A stretch of 13,158 nucleotides of DNA from assembly GCA_964371835.1 (NCBI GenBank), contig CAYJOP010000060.1:1-13158 (forward strand), read 5' to 3'. Positions 6,304 through 12,829 of this stretch are shown one piece after another. A program made the position numbers and the translations under genes. Within the stretch, counting starts at the first letter, position 1. Every line of letters begins with the position of its first letter. Under the pieces are notes generated by a model. That model worked only from the letters and a program-made list of their open reading frames with translations, searched no databases and was not told where the DNA came from. Source of the stretch: CAYJAD01 sp964371835 (GTDB taxonomy: Bacteria > Desulfobacterota > Desulfovibrionia > Desulfovibrionales > Desulfovibrionaceae).

Positions 6304-8061
6304 TTAAATTATATACATATCTTTAATATGCAACTCGATGGAAGTTACTCTATTATATTTATTAAAAACAGGGGTATAGGCGATTTTAATATTTTTACTG
6401 CCAAGATTTTTATACTCATCAGCCTTGCCCCAAGCTTTGGCAAAAAGCGTTATGCCGCTGTTTTCATCCACAACCTCAAATAAAGCGTGATTTTTTTGCA
6501 TCCCAAATGGGCGAACGTTTTTTACAAACAATGGAGGTGATGCAAAAATTGGCTGAGCATTCCCCATGCCAAATGGCTGTAACAACTCAAGCTCATTCAA
6601 AAAAGTAGCTTTGCTAGCCCATTCAAAATCTAATTCACCATCAATGTTTAGACTTGGCGTTGGCATTTCATCCCCAAGGCTTTCTCGTACAACTTTATCA
6701 AAGCGTGTACGAAGCTCATCTAAATTTTCAGGTTCAAGGCTTAGACCTGCTGCAAGTTTGTGTCCGCCATAACTTGTTAAAATATCAGATATTTTAACAA
6801 GCCCTTCATGCAAATGAAACTCCTTTATACTTCTACCTGACCCTTTAATGCCCCTAGTTCCATTACAAAGGATAAGCGTTGGGCAATAAAATTCTTCAAC
6901 AATCCTTGAAGCAACTATTCCAATAATTCCATTATGCCAATCGCTAGAATATAACACTAAGCCAGCATTGCCTTTTTGAGCAATAGCCATGGCGCGCGCT
7001 TCTTCATAAACGCTCTCTTCTTCCTTTCTGCGATCGCAATTCATAGTATCAAGTTCTCGTGCGAGTCGCATGGCATTTTCCATGTCTTTGGCACGCAACA
7101 AATCCAAAGCAAGATTGGCAGACCCCATGCGCCCTGCGGCATTGATGCGTGGTGCAATAGTAAATACAACTTGCCCTGCCCCAAGCTTTGCAACAGCATC
7201 ATAATTACAAACACTCTTTAAAGCTGCAAGTCCAAAGCGCGTGGCTTCTGCAATTTTAAGTAACCCATTTTTAACTAAAATTCTATTTTGTCCATTCAGC
7301 AAAACCACATCTGCTAAAGTACCAAGTGCCACAAGGTCAAGCACTTGACGCATATCAAACTTTTTCTGAGTAATTTTTTGTAATTTTATGTTAACAGCGC
7401 ACATCAAAAAAAATGCCACTCCAACACCTGCAAGGTATGGGCATGGGCAGTCAGCAAGACGTGGATTACAAATGGCATCAGCATTTGGCAAAACTTCGGG
7501 CGGTAAGTGATGGTCTGATATAATAACTGTCATGCCAATTTTTTTGGCATAGTCAATACTCTCACAATCGGAAATGCCGCAATCAACCGTTAAAATAGCC
7601 TCAACTCCCATTTGCCTTAGTTTATCAAGGCTTGCTTTATTTAGGCCATACCCTTCTTTAACACGATCAGGAATATGCGGAACAATAGAAAAGCCATGCC
7701 ATTCAAGCACATCTGCCACAAGACAGGTGGAGGTAATGCCATCCACATCATAATCGCCCCATACTGCAAGCTTTTTTCCAGAAGCCACGGTGTTTACTAA
7801 TTTTTCAGCACACTCCATAACTCCAGGCCAAGCTTCTAATGGCGCAAGTAAGCGTAAGTTTGGGGAGAGGAAATCTTGAATATCTTTTTCATCAAAAAAC
7901 CCTCTTAATTTCAGTAGTTGCAAAAAAAGAGTGGATATGCCTAATTTATCAGCCAACTCTACATGGGATGGGTCATCAAACTGCACGTCGTACCCTACAA
8001 GTTTAGTTAACTCTTGATCGCAAGAATTTTCTTCACCTCTAAATATCCACTTTTTCAACAA
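6304..8061 (-). CDS. recJ: Single-stranded-DNA-specific exonuclease RecJ
   Basis: RecJ degrades single-stranded DNA 5' to 3' in recombination and base-excision or mismatch repair. The 585-residue length is close to that of E. coli RecJ. Metal-binding motifs of the DHH superfamily are present: GDYDVDG (102-108), TVDCG (158-162), SDHH (182-185) and TLADVV (248-253). The DHHA1 nucleic-acid domain shows NGIIGIVASR (377-386) and GSGRS (407-411). The OB-like C-terminal region is also present. The start appears to be TTG at 8061, with ACAGGT nine bases upstream; the next in-frame ATG is about 80 codons inside, within conserved sequence. It is the last gene of the operon, 61 bases after the TPR gene. 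A weak hairpin with a short T-run on the minus strand (about 6211-6240) may end the transcript. Confidence 0.96.
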   Translation of the reverse strand: MLKKWIFRGEENSCDQELTKLVGYDVQFDDPSHVELADKLGISTLFLQLLKLRGFFDEKDIQDFLSPNLRLLAPLEAWPGVMECAEKLVNTVASGKKLAVWGDYDVDGITSTCLVADVLEWHGFSIVPHIPDRVKEGYGLNKASLDKLRQMGVEAILTVDCGISDCESIDYAKKIGMTVIISDHHLPPEVLPNADAICNPRLADCPCPYLAGVGVAFFLMCAVNIKLQKITQKKFDMRQVLDLVALGTLADVVLLNGQNRILVKNGLLKIAEATRFGLAALKSVCNYDAVAKLGAGQVVFTIAPRINAAGRMGSANLALDLLRAKDMENAMRLARELDTMNCDRRKEEESVYEEARAMAIAQKGNAGLVLYSSDWHNGIIGIVASRIVEEFYCPTLILCNGTRGIKGSGRSIKEFHLHEGLVKISDILTSYGGHKLAAGLSLEPENLDELRTRFDKVVRESLGDEMPTPSLNIDGELDFEWASKATFLNELELLQPFGMGNAQPIFASPPLFVKNVRPFGMQKNHALFEVVDENSGITLFAKAWGKADEYKNLGSKNIKIAYTPVFNKYNRVTSIELHIKDMYII

Positions 8062-8122
8062 AATTTTTTTACCTGTAATTAAAAGATTCAGATGTTAAAC
8101 TTGACATATCATCTGCCAAATT

Positions 8123-8968
8123 TTATGCTTCATTAGACTCGATTTCACTATTTTCACTTGGCTCAGGAGCAGGCTCTTTTGAATTTGCTGCAAGAGCTTC
8201 CTTGGTTTTTGAAAGTAACTCAGCAGGAATAAGGTTTTTTGCCATAAGCCACTCTAAAAATTTTGTGGCACTGTCATGGCCAGGGGCAATGGCTAAGGCC
8301 ATTAGCAAATGCTCAGTGCATTTACTATGATCTTTCTTTTCAAGTAGCGCGCGAGCAAGATTAATATGTATACCTTCGTCATTACTTGTTAAAGTTAGAG
8401 CGCGCTCATAATACTCTACAGCTTGATTAAACATTCTTGTTTTACGCAAGCTAATGCCAAATTCATTAAATAAGTGCTTATGTTCTTCGTCATAAGCTCC
8501 TTCTAAATTAAGCAAGCGTTCAAAAATATCTTGGGCGCGGTCACTCTCACCCCTTTGCATATAGGTTAGGCCAATGCCGAAATTTGCGCGCACATTATCT
8601 TCATCAATTTGCAATGCTGCACTGTATTCATGCTCAGCGGCGAAATTTTCACCTTTCTTACGATATCCATCACCTGAATCAACATTCTTTTTTAATTCCT
8701 GCATTTTAGGAAATACGGAACTCATATAAAATTCTGGTTCAGGGGCGAACTTTTCTATAAGTTCATCCATGGTAAGAATACGCTTTGGACCAGATGGCAC
8801 AAAGTTACTATTTAAAGGTTGGCTTTCAATTCTACCGTCGGGCAAACTTTCAACAAACCAAAAGTTTTTTTGCACGGTACGTTTTGTGGTTGTACCTGTG
8901 CCAATTTTCCTAATTTCTTGGGTAGAAAAAACTCCCTTTACATTTTCAACATTTGCATTTTCAGTCAT
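8123..8968 (-). CDS. TPR-repeat protein
   Basis: The 281-residue protein has about 95 N-terminal residues of no recognised fold, including a distinctive stretch around KNFWFVESLPDG (34-45). Tetratricopeptide repeats follow, starting near residue 100 and running to about 230, with typical helix pairs such as NVRANFGIGLTYMQRGE (125-141) and AVEYYERAL (183-191). The C-terminal tail from about 262 is acidic and Pro/Ser/Glu-rich. TPR proteins act as protein-binding scaffolds; the partner here is unknown. There is no signal peptide or membrane segment, so it should be cytoplasmic. The start has GGAG at good spacing. It lies 20 bases after pyrF in the yicC-to-recJ operon. Confidence 0.85.
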   Translation of the reverse strand: MTENANVENVKGVFSTQEIRKIGTGTTTKRTVQKNFWFVESLPDGRIESQPLNSNFVPSGPKRILTMDELIEKFAPEPEFYMSSVFPKMQELKKNVDSGDGYRKKGENFAAEHEYSAALQIDEDNVRANFGIGLTYMQRGESDRAQDIFERLLNLEGAYDEEHKHLFNEFGISLRKTRMFNQAVEYYERALTLTSNDEGIHINLARALLEKKDHSKCTEHLLMALAIAPGHDSATKFLEWLMAKNLIPAELLSKTKEALAANSKEPAPEPSENSEIESNEA

Positions 8969-8988
8969 AAAAAAACTCCAAATATTTA

Positions 8989-9681
8989 CTACAAAAGTTG
9001 AACTACAATATCTTGCGTTGCTTTTATAGGGTCTTTTGCTTGTGTTATGGGTCTACCAACCACAAGAAAATTTGAACCAGCTTGTACAGCCTGCGCTGGT
9101 GTCATTAAGCGGCGCTGATCATTTGTGTCATGCCCTACAGGGCGAATGCCTGGGGTCAAACAAAGAAACCCCTCACCACAAACAGACTTAATTCCTGCAA
9201 CCTCATGTCCAGACGAAACAATACCATCAAGGCCCCAAGTATGCGCTTTTTTAGCAAGTTCAGCAGCAAGTTTACTCACATCACCATTGTAGGTTGGCAA
9301 GTCACCATCACCCATGCTTGTAAGCACACTTACTCCAAAAATTAATGGACGACTAGATTCAGGCAAAGAATAACTTGCCTGCATGGCAGCTTTTGCCATA
9401 TTTTCCCCACCCTGCACATGTATAGTTAGCATATCAGCACCTAACTTTGCAGCTGATATTACACCCCCATACACTGTATTAGGAATGTCATACATTTTTA
9501 AATCTAAAAAAATTCTATATCCTAAGCCCTTAAAGATTTGCACCACCTCTGGTCCACCAGCCACAAACAACTCTAAACCAACCTTCAACCATTTAACATG
9601 ACCCTTTAAATTTTGAGCAAGGTCAATGGCACTTTGGGCATCATGAGTGTCTACTGCAACAATCAGCTCAGCTTTAGACAT
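8989..9681 (-). CDS. pyrF: Orotidine 5'-phosphate decarboxylase
   Basis: PyrF decarboxylates OMP to UMP, the last step of pyrimidine synthesis. The 230-residue length fits the bacterial class-I enzyme. The catalytic tetrad is visible: K33 (WLKVG), then D60, K62 and D65 in DLKMYD, with D11 in AVDTHD binding the substrate. Phosphate-binding motifs are PGIRP (177-181), DQRR (188-191) and VGRPI (208-212). The gene starts two bases after the gmk stop, with a modest GAAGAG-type ribosome-binding site inside the end of gmk, which suggests translational coupling. Pairing it with gmk puts a UMP-forming and a GMP-phosphorylating enzyme on one transcript. Confidence 0.97.
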   Translation of the reverse strand: MSKAELIVAVDTHDAQSAIDLAQNLKGHVKWLKVGLELFVAGGPEVVQIFKGLGYRIFLDLKMYDIPNTVYGGVISAAKLGADMLTIHVQGGENMAKAAMQASYSLPESSRPLIFGVSVLTSMGDGDLPTYNGDVSKLAAELAKKAHTWGLDGIVSSGHEVAGIKSVCGEGFLCLTPGIRPVGHDTNDQRRLMTPAQAVQAGSNFLVVGRPITQAKDPIKATQDIVVQLL

Positions 9682-9683
9682 GA

Positions 9684-10307
9684 TTACATCTCTTCATTTT
9701 TTAAGATATATTCAGCAAGTGTAGGGCAATACTTTGGTTGCACAGTTGCTGCAATGTATGCTGAGCGCACTTGATCATAGGCAGTTTCAAGATCATCATT
9801 TACCACCCAAAAATCGAACCTATGGGCTTGGTTAATTTCAATTTTAGCATTGGACATACGTTGCTCAATACTTTCTGGCTTATCAGTTTTACGCATTTCC
9901 AAGCGTCTACGAAGTTCATTAAGTGATGGAGGCAAGATGAAAATATATACACCGTGTGGTAAGTTTAGCCGAATTTGAGCAGCGCCTTGTACATCCACGT
10001 CAAAAATAACATCTTGCCCTTGCTCAAGCATTTTAGCGGTTTCTTTTAGCGGTGTACCATAATAACACCCATGAACTTGGGCCCACTCAGCAAAAAAACC
10101 ATTATCACGTTTTTCTTTAAATTCAGAGACACTTATAAAATTATAGTCTACACCATCTACTTCACCACTGCGTTGCTTACGAGTTGTATAAGAAACTGAA
10201 AAACCAAAGTTAGGATATTCTTTAAGCAATTTTTTAATTATAGTGGTTTTGCCTGCTCCAGACGGAGCACAGATTACCAAAACAATACCCTTGCGTGAAA
10301 AATCCAT
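9684..10307 (-). CDS. gmk: Guanylate kinase
   Basis: Gmk phosphorylates GMP to GDP with ATP. The 207 residues match the usual length. The P-loop is APSGAGKTT (14-22). The GMP-binding region comprises SYTTRKQRSGEVDGVDY (39-55) and EWAQVHGCYYGT (74-85), and DVDVQGA (103-109) precedes the lid region. The ATG is preceded by TAGGAG at good spacing; that TAG is also the stop codon of the upstream remA-like gene, so the two genes are tightly joined. It occupies the standard position in the yicC-remA-gmk order found in Firmicutes and some deltaproteobacteria. Confidence 0.98.
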   Translation of the reverse strand: MDFSRKGIVLVICAPSGAGKTTIIKKLLKEYPNFGFSVSYTTRKQRSGEVDGVDYNFISVSEFKEKRDNGFFAEWAQVHGCYYGTPLKETAKMLEQGQDVIFDVDVQGAAQIRLNLPHGVYIFILPPSLNELRRRLEMRKTDKPESIEQRMSNAKIEINQAHRFDFWVVNDDLETAYDQVRSAYIAATVQPKYCPTLAEYILKNEEM

Positions 10308-10315
10308 AAAAACTC

Positions 10316-10594
10316 CTATACAAAATTTTGACTTTCTGCTGACAATTCAACGTCTTGCAAGAAGCGTTGACTAATTGTTTCAGGCTGAATTGCAGACAAA
10401 ATAACATGATTTGAATCAGTTATTAAAATTGAACGAGTTTTACGACCTTGAGTTGCATCAAGCAAACGTCCTTGGGCCTTTGCATCTTCACGCAAACGCC
10501 TCATGGGTGAAGAGGACGGGCTTAAAATAGAAACCACTCGCGACGCAAGCACATAATTATTAAAACCCAAATTGATAAGCTGCTGTATTTGCAT
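10316..10594 (-). CDS. RemA-like DNA-binding protein (DUF370)
   Basis: The 92-residue protein matches the DUF370/RemA family over most of its length: INLGFNNYVLASRVVSILSP (7-26), then MRRLREDAKAQGRLLDAT (31-48), QGRKTRS (49-55) and ILITDSNHVILSAIQPETI (56-74). In Bacillus subtilis RemA is an oligomeric DNA-binding activator of matrix and osmoprotection genes; the role of the deltaproteobacterial members is not established. The start is ATG 10594, seven bases after GAG. The in-frame TTG just before it would put that GAG only four bases away. The ATG lies four bases past the yicC stop. Confidence 0.9.
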   Translation of the reverse strand: MQIQQLINLGFNNYVLASRVVSILSPSSSPMRRLREDAKAQGRLLDATQGRKTRSILITDSNHVILSAIQPETISQRFLQDVELSAESQNFV

Positions 10595-10598
10595 CAAA

Positions 10599-11480
10599 TT
10601 ACTCTATATTCTGAACTTGTTCACGGCATTTTTCAAGTTCAGCCTTAAAGTCAACCACAAGACTTGATAGTTGAACGTCTGGGATTTTATTACCACAAGT
10701 ATTGATTTCACGAAAGCATTCTTGCATGGTAAAATCTAATTTTCGACCCACATCCTTACCAATTTGTAATAACTCATTTAAACGTTGTAAGTGAGTGCGT
10801 AGGCGAATTAACTCCTCAGTAACATCTATTTTATCTGTCAGGATAACAATTTCTTGTAAAAAGCGCTGTTCATCAAGCTCCACATTTTGCTGTAATAGCA
10901 TATCGCACACGCGCTCACGCAAAGTCCCTATGCGTGCGGCTTTTATGTCTGGTACGCGTTGCTCAATAAGATCTGCCCATGCCTCCATACGCAAAATACG
11001 AGAGTTAAGATCAAGCTTCAAAGCTGCACCTTCTGTGGTTCTAGCTTCATTCCAATCTTCCAAAGCAACGGTTAAACCTTCTTCAAGGCTACTCACCAAT
11101 TGTTCTTCCATCATATCGCCATTATTACCCCAAAGAGAAGAAATATGCAATAATGAATTGTAATCAATAGCAAAATCACCTTGACGCCCATTGGCAAAAC
11201 TCTGTAAAGCGTCAAGCATGGCAGAGGCTTGACTTGCATCAAACATAACACTACTCATTGCGTCGGCATTATAATTTAAGGTAAGGGCAATATCAACTCG
11301 CCCCCTTTGGGCATAACTTTTAACAAGCTTTTCCAAACGTGACTGCACACTACGCACAGCAGATGGTAAATGCCAGCGTATGTCAAGATGACGCCCGTTT
11401 ACACTGCGTACTTCCCATTGTTGGGTTGTGTATGCATCTTCAACCAAACAACGCCCAAAGCCCGTCATGCTACATGTCAT
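10599..11480 (-). CDS. yicC: YicC/YloC-family endoribonuclease
   Basis: YicC-family proteins are endoribonucleases; E. coli YicC degrades small RNAs. The 293 residues match the family. The N-terminal signature SMTGFGR is at 4-10, followed by EVRSVNGRHLD (23-33) and RGRVD (59-63). The C-terminal DUF1732 region ends with REINTCGNKIPD (257-268) and the family terminus EQVQNIE (287-293). I place the start at ATG 11480, six bases after GAGG; the longer frame beginning with TTG at 11486 would leave no gap after that ribosome-binding site. It is the first gene of the six-gene operon. A tandem 9-base repeat lies in its leader. Confidence 0.96.
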   Translation of the reverse strand: MTCSMTGFGRCLVEDAYTTQQWEVRSVNGRHLDIRWHLPSAVRSVQSRLEKLVKSYAQRGRVDIALTLNYNADAMSSVMFDASQASAMLDALQSFANGRQGDFAIDYNSLLHISSLWGNNGDMMEEQLVSSLEEGLTVALEDWNEARTTEGAALKLDLNSRILRMEAWADLIEQRVPDIKAARIGTLRERVCDMLLQQNVELDEQRFLQEIVILTDKIDVTEELIRLRTHLQRLNELLQIGKDVGRKLDFTMQECFREINTCGNKIPDVQLSSLVVDFKAELEKCREQVQNIE

Positions 11481-11498
11481 TCGCAACCTCTTATTCAG

Positions 11499-11516
11499 TG
11501 TAGGATATGTAGGATA
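11499..11516. repeat. Perfect tandem 9-mer upstream of yicC
   Basis: TGTAGGATA is repeated twice without a gap. On the transcribed minus strand the leader would read TATCCTACA twice, starting 18 bases upstream of the yicC ATG and just before its GAGG. It could be a binding site for a regulator or chance slippage. Confidence 0.6.
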
Positions 11517-11639
11517 AATTAAGATCTTTACAAATGGCCCACTTCTTTAATTTTAGTCAATTTTGAAAAACGTAGTAATTATTCAAATAATGCATTTTTA
11601 TAACCAAACTAAACCCAAAATTTGCTAAAAGCAAGAATG

Positions 11640-11701
11640 TGACATACTGCTTTTTGGTAATTTTATGGCGCAAAAAATAAGTTTTTCCAGTGTCGACTAA
11701 G
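11640..11701 (+). repeat. Dispersed intergenic repeat, most complete copy
   Basis: Bases 11640-11685 align without gaps to 12930-12975 at 39 of 46 positions. Bases 11656-11690 match the minus strand of 391-425 at 31 of 35. The last 19 bases (11683-11701) match 34-52 at 17 of 19. The upstream arm (AAAATTTGCTAAAAGCA, about 11617-11633) can pair imperfectly with TGCTTTTTGGTAATTTT (11648-11664), echoing the strong hairpin at 417-461. It lies antisense to both flanking genes. Confidence 0.65.
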
Positions 11702-11921
11702 GTAATTTTCCAGTATAAAATTTCCGCACGGCATAAAATAAGCCAGAATTAACTTCCAGCGACCTCGATAGGTATTTTGCGCCGAGTGCTTTTCAAAAAA
11801 TGACTTATTGAGCTACAACTAATTTAGTGCAAGCAGAGGCTAATTGCAAGAAAGCTTTTTGTGCATAAAGATATATTTTTTCAGCTTAAATGCATTAAAA
11901 ACTAAGTTTCTCTAAATTGTT

Positions 11922-11942
11922 AAAAAATCCAACGGATTTTTT
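11922..11942 (-). terminator. Intrinsic terminator of fmdB
   Basis: AAAAAATCC (11922-11930) and GGATTTTTT (11934-11942) form a perfect nine-base-pair stem around a three-base loop. On the minus strand the stem ends in a T-run, ten bases past the fmdB stop. The symmetric A/T arms mean it could also act on the plus strand. Confidence 0.75.
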
Positions 11943-11952
11943 GTTATTTAGG

Positions 11953-12192
11953 TCAGGAAAATCCACCGCCGCAAGGATTTGCACCACAACCTGCTGATGC
12001 TTTTCTTTTCATCATAGGATGCACCGGGCCAACTTTATAAGGAAAAGCCCCTGTTTTCAATGGACTTGGGGCAGAAATTTCTCTTTTAACTTCATGCCCA
12101 CCGCAAGTAGGACAAGAGGGTGTTTCATCTGGCTGGCATATTTCCTCAAAGCATTTAGAGCATTTATCACAATAAAAATCATATAATGGCAT
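11953..12192 (-). CDS. FmdB-family zinc-ribbon protein
   Basis: The 79-residue protein starts with the family signature MPLYDFYCDKC. The zinc ribbon uses C8 and C11 plus C27 and C30 (CPTC). A Gly/Cys-rich C-terminus (SAGCGANPCGGGFS, 67-79) follows. FmdB-type proteins are small putative regulators, named for a protein linked to formamidase/amidase expression in Methylophilus; the molecular role is not established. I chose ATG 12192 because it begins the conserved domain and has GAGG nine bases upstream. A longer frame reaching 12297 adds 35 residues unlike the family and crosses the AT-rich promoter region and a palindrome. It is divergent from the ybaK-type gene and followed by a strong terminator. 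Confidence 0.88.
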   Translation of the reverse strand: MPLYDFYCDKCSKCFEEICQPDETPSCPTCGGHEVKREISAPSPLKTGAFPYKVGPVHPMMKRKASAGCGANPCGGGFS

Positions 12193-12267
12193 AACAATTC
12201 CTCTACAAAAAAGTCTTGAATTTTTCAGCAGAATATATGTATAATTTACATATTGGCAAGTATAATT

Positions 12268-12285
12268 TTGGTAAAATTTTACCAA
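12268..12285. promoter_or_regulatory. Perfect 18-bp palindrome between divergent genes
   Basis: TTGGTAAAATTTTACCAA is a perfect 18-base palindrome, 76 bases upstream of the fmdB ATG and 68 bases upstream of the ybaK-type ATG. A dimeric regulator could bind here and control both genes. A related half-pair, GTAAAAT/ATTTTAC, recurs at 12872-12892 downstream of the ybaK-type gene. Confidence 0.5.
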
Positions 12286-12352
12286 GAATAGTATCAAAAA
12301 TTAAAATCATACGCTACTAATTTTCATTAAATTTAACAATAAATTATAAAAT

Positions 12353-12829
12353 ATGACTATTTCCAAAACCAATGCCGCAAGATTGCTTGACAATTTGGGT
12401 ATATACTACACCTTAAATCAAGTGGAAGTTGATGACAACCATCTACCAGCAGTTGAAGCGGCTAATAAGCTTGGTGTTTTGCCAGAATGTCTTTATAAAA
12501 CCTTAGTGGCAAGGGGGGATAAAAATGGCGTATTTATGGTTTGTATCATGAGCAATGCTGAGCTTGATTTGAAAAAGGCCGCCAAAGCAACGAAGAACAA
12601 AAATGTTAATCTGGTGACATTAAAAGAAGTTTTACCTTTAACTGGCTATGTGCGTGGTGGTTGCTCACCTCTTGCTACACGCAAGGCCTATCCTGTATAT
12701 ATTGATGAACATGCTATTTTACAAGATTATATCTTTATAAATGCAGGACATAGAGGTATTCAAATACATTTAAAGCCCGATGACCTAATCAAAGCAACTA
12801 AAGGTACTTATGCTGATCTTATAAAATGA
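12353..12829 (+). CDS. YbaK/EbsC-type aminoacyl-tRNA deacylase
   Basis: YbaK hydrolyses mischarged Cys-tRNA(Pro) and related species in trans, keeping translation accurate. The 158 residues fit the family. The conserved catalytic lysine is K49 in CLYKTLVARG (46-55). LDLKKAAKA (71-79) and the substrate-binding loop GGCSP (102-106) are present, followed by INAGHRGIQIHL (129-140). The conserved N-terminus supports ATG 12353. However, no Shine-Dalgarno sequence is visible: the preceding 40 bases are nearly all A/T. It is divergent from fmdB, with a shared 160-base intergenic region containing a palindrome. No strong terminator follows; a weak seven-base-pair hairpin lies at 12872-12892. Confidence 0.94.
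   Translation: MTISKTNAARLLDNLGIYYTLNQVEVDDNHLPAVEAANKLGVLPECLYKTLVARGDKNGVFMVCIMSNAELDLKKAAKATKNKNVNLVTLKEVLPLTGYVRGGCSPLATRKAYPVYIDEHAILQDYIFINAGHRGIQIHLKPDDLIKATKGTYADLIK

Larger units (their letters stand above)
11481..11952. other. Gene-free region between yicC and fmdB
   Basis: I see no gene here on either strand. It should hold the promoter of the yicC operon (minus strand); candidate boxes TTGTAA and TACATA 16 bases apart lie near 11506-11533 but are weak. It also holds a tandem 9-mer (11499-11516), a dispersed repeat copy (11640-11701) and the fmdB terminator (11922-11942). The sequences GGCGCAAAA (11667-11675) and AATAAGT (11676-11682) each have a perfect inverted partner, at 11775-11783 and 11803-11809. 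The partners are in parallel order, so the two pairings would cross rather than nest. Confidence 0.6.

Noticed and set aside
10795..11163. 122-codon frame antisense to yicC
   Set aside because: It is a shadow of a confident gene; the composition is Ser/Arg-rich with no ribosome-binding site or family match.
11665..11700. 11-codon frame (ATG GCG CAA...) inside the repeat
   Set aside because: It is too short, has no ribosome-binding site, and is not preserved in other copies.
11640..11770. Protein-like similarity of minus-strand translations of repeat copies (LV-D/G-T-x-K and YFLR-H/N-K strings), suggesting a decayed gene
   Set aside because: The nucleotide identity between copies already explains it, frames are broken by stops, and no start or family match is visible.
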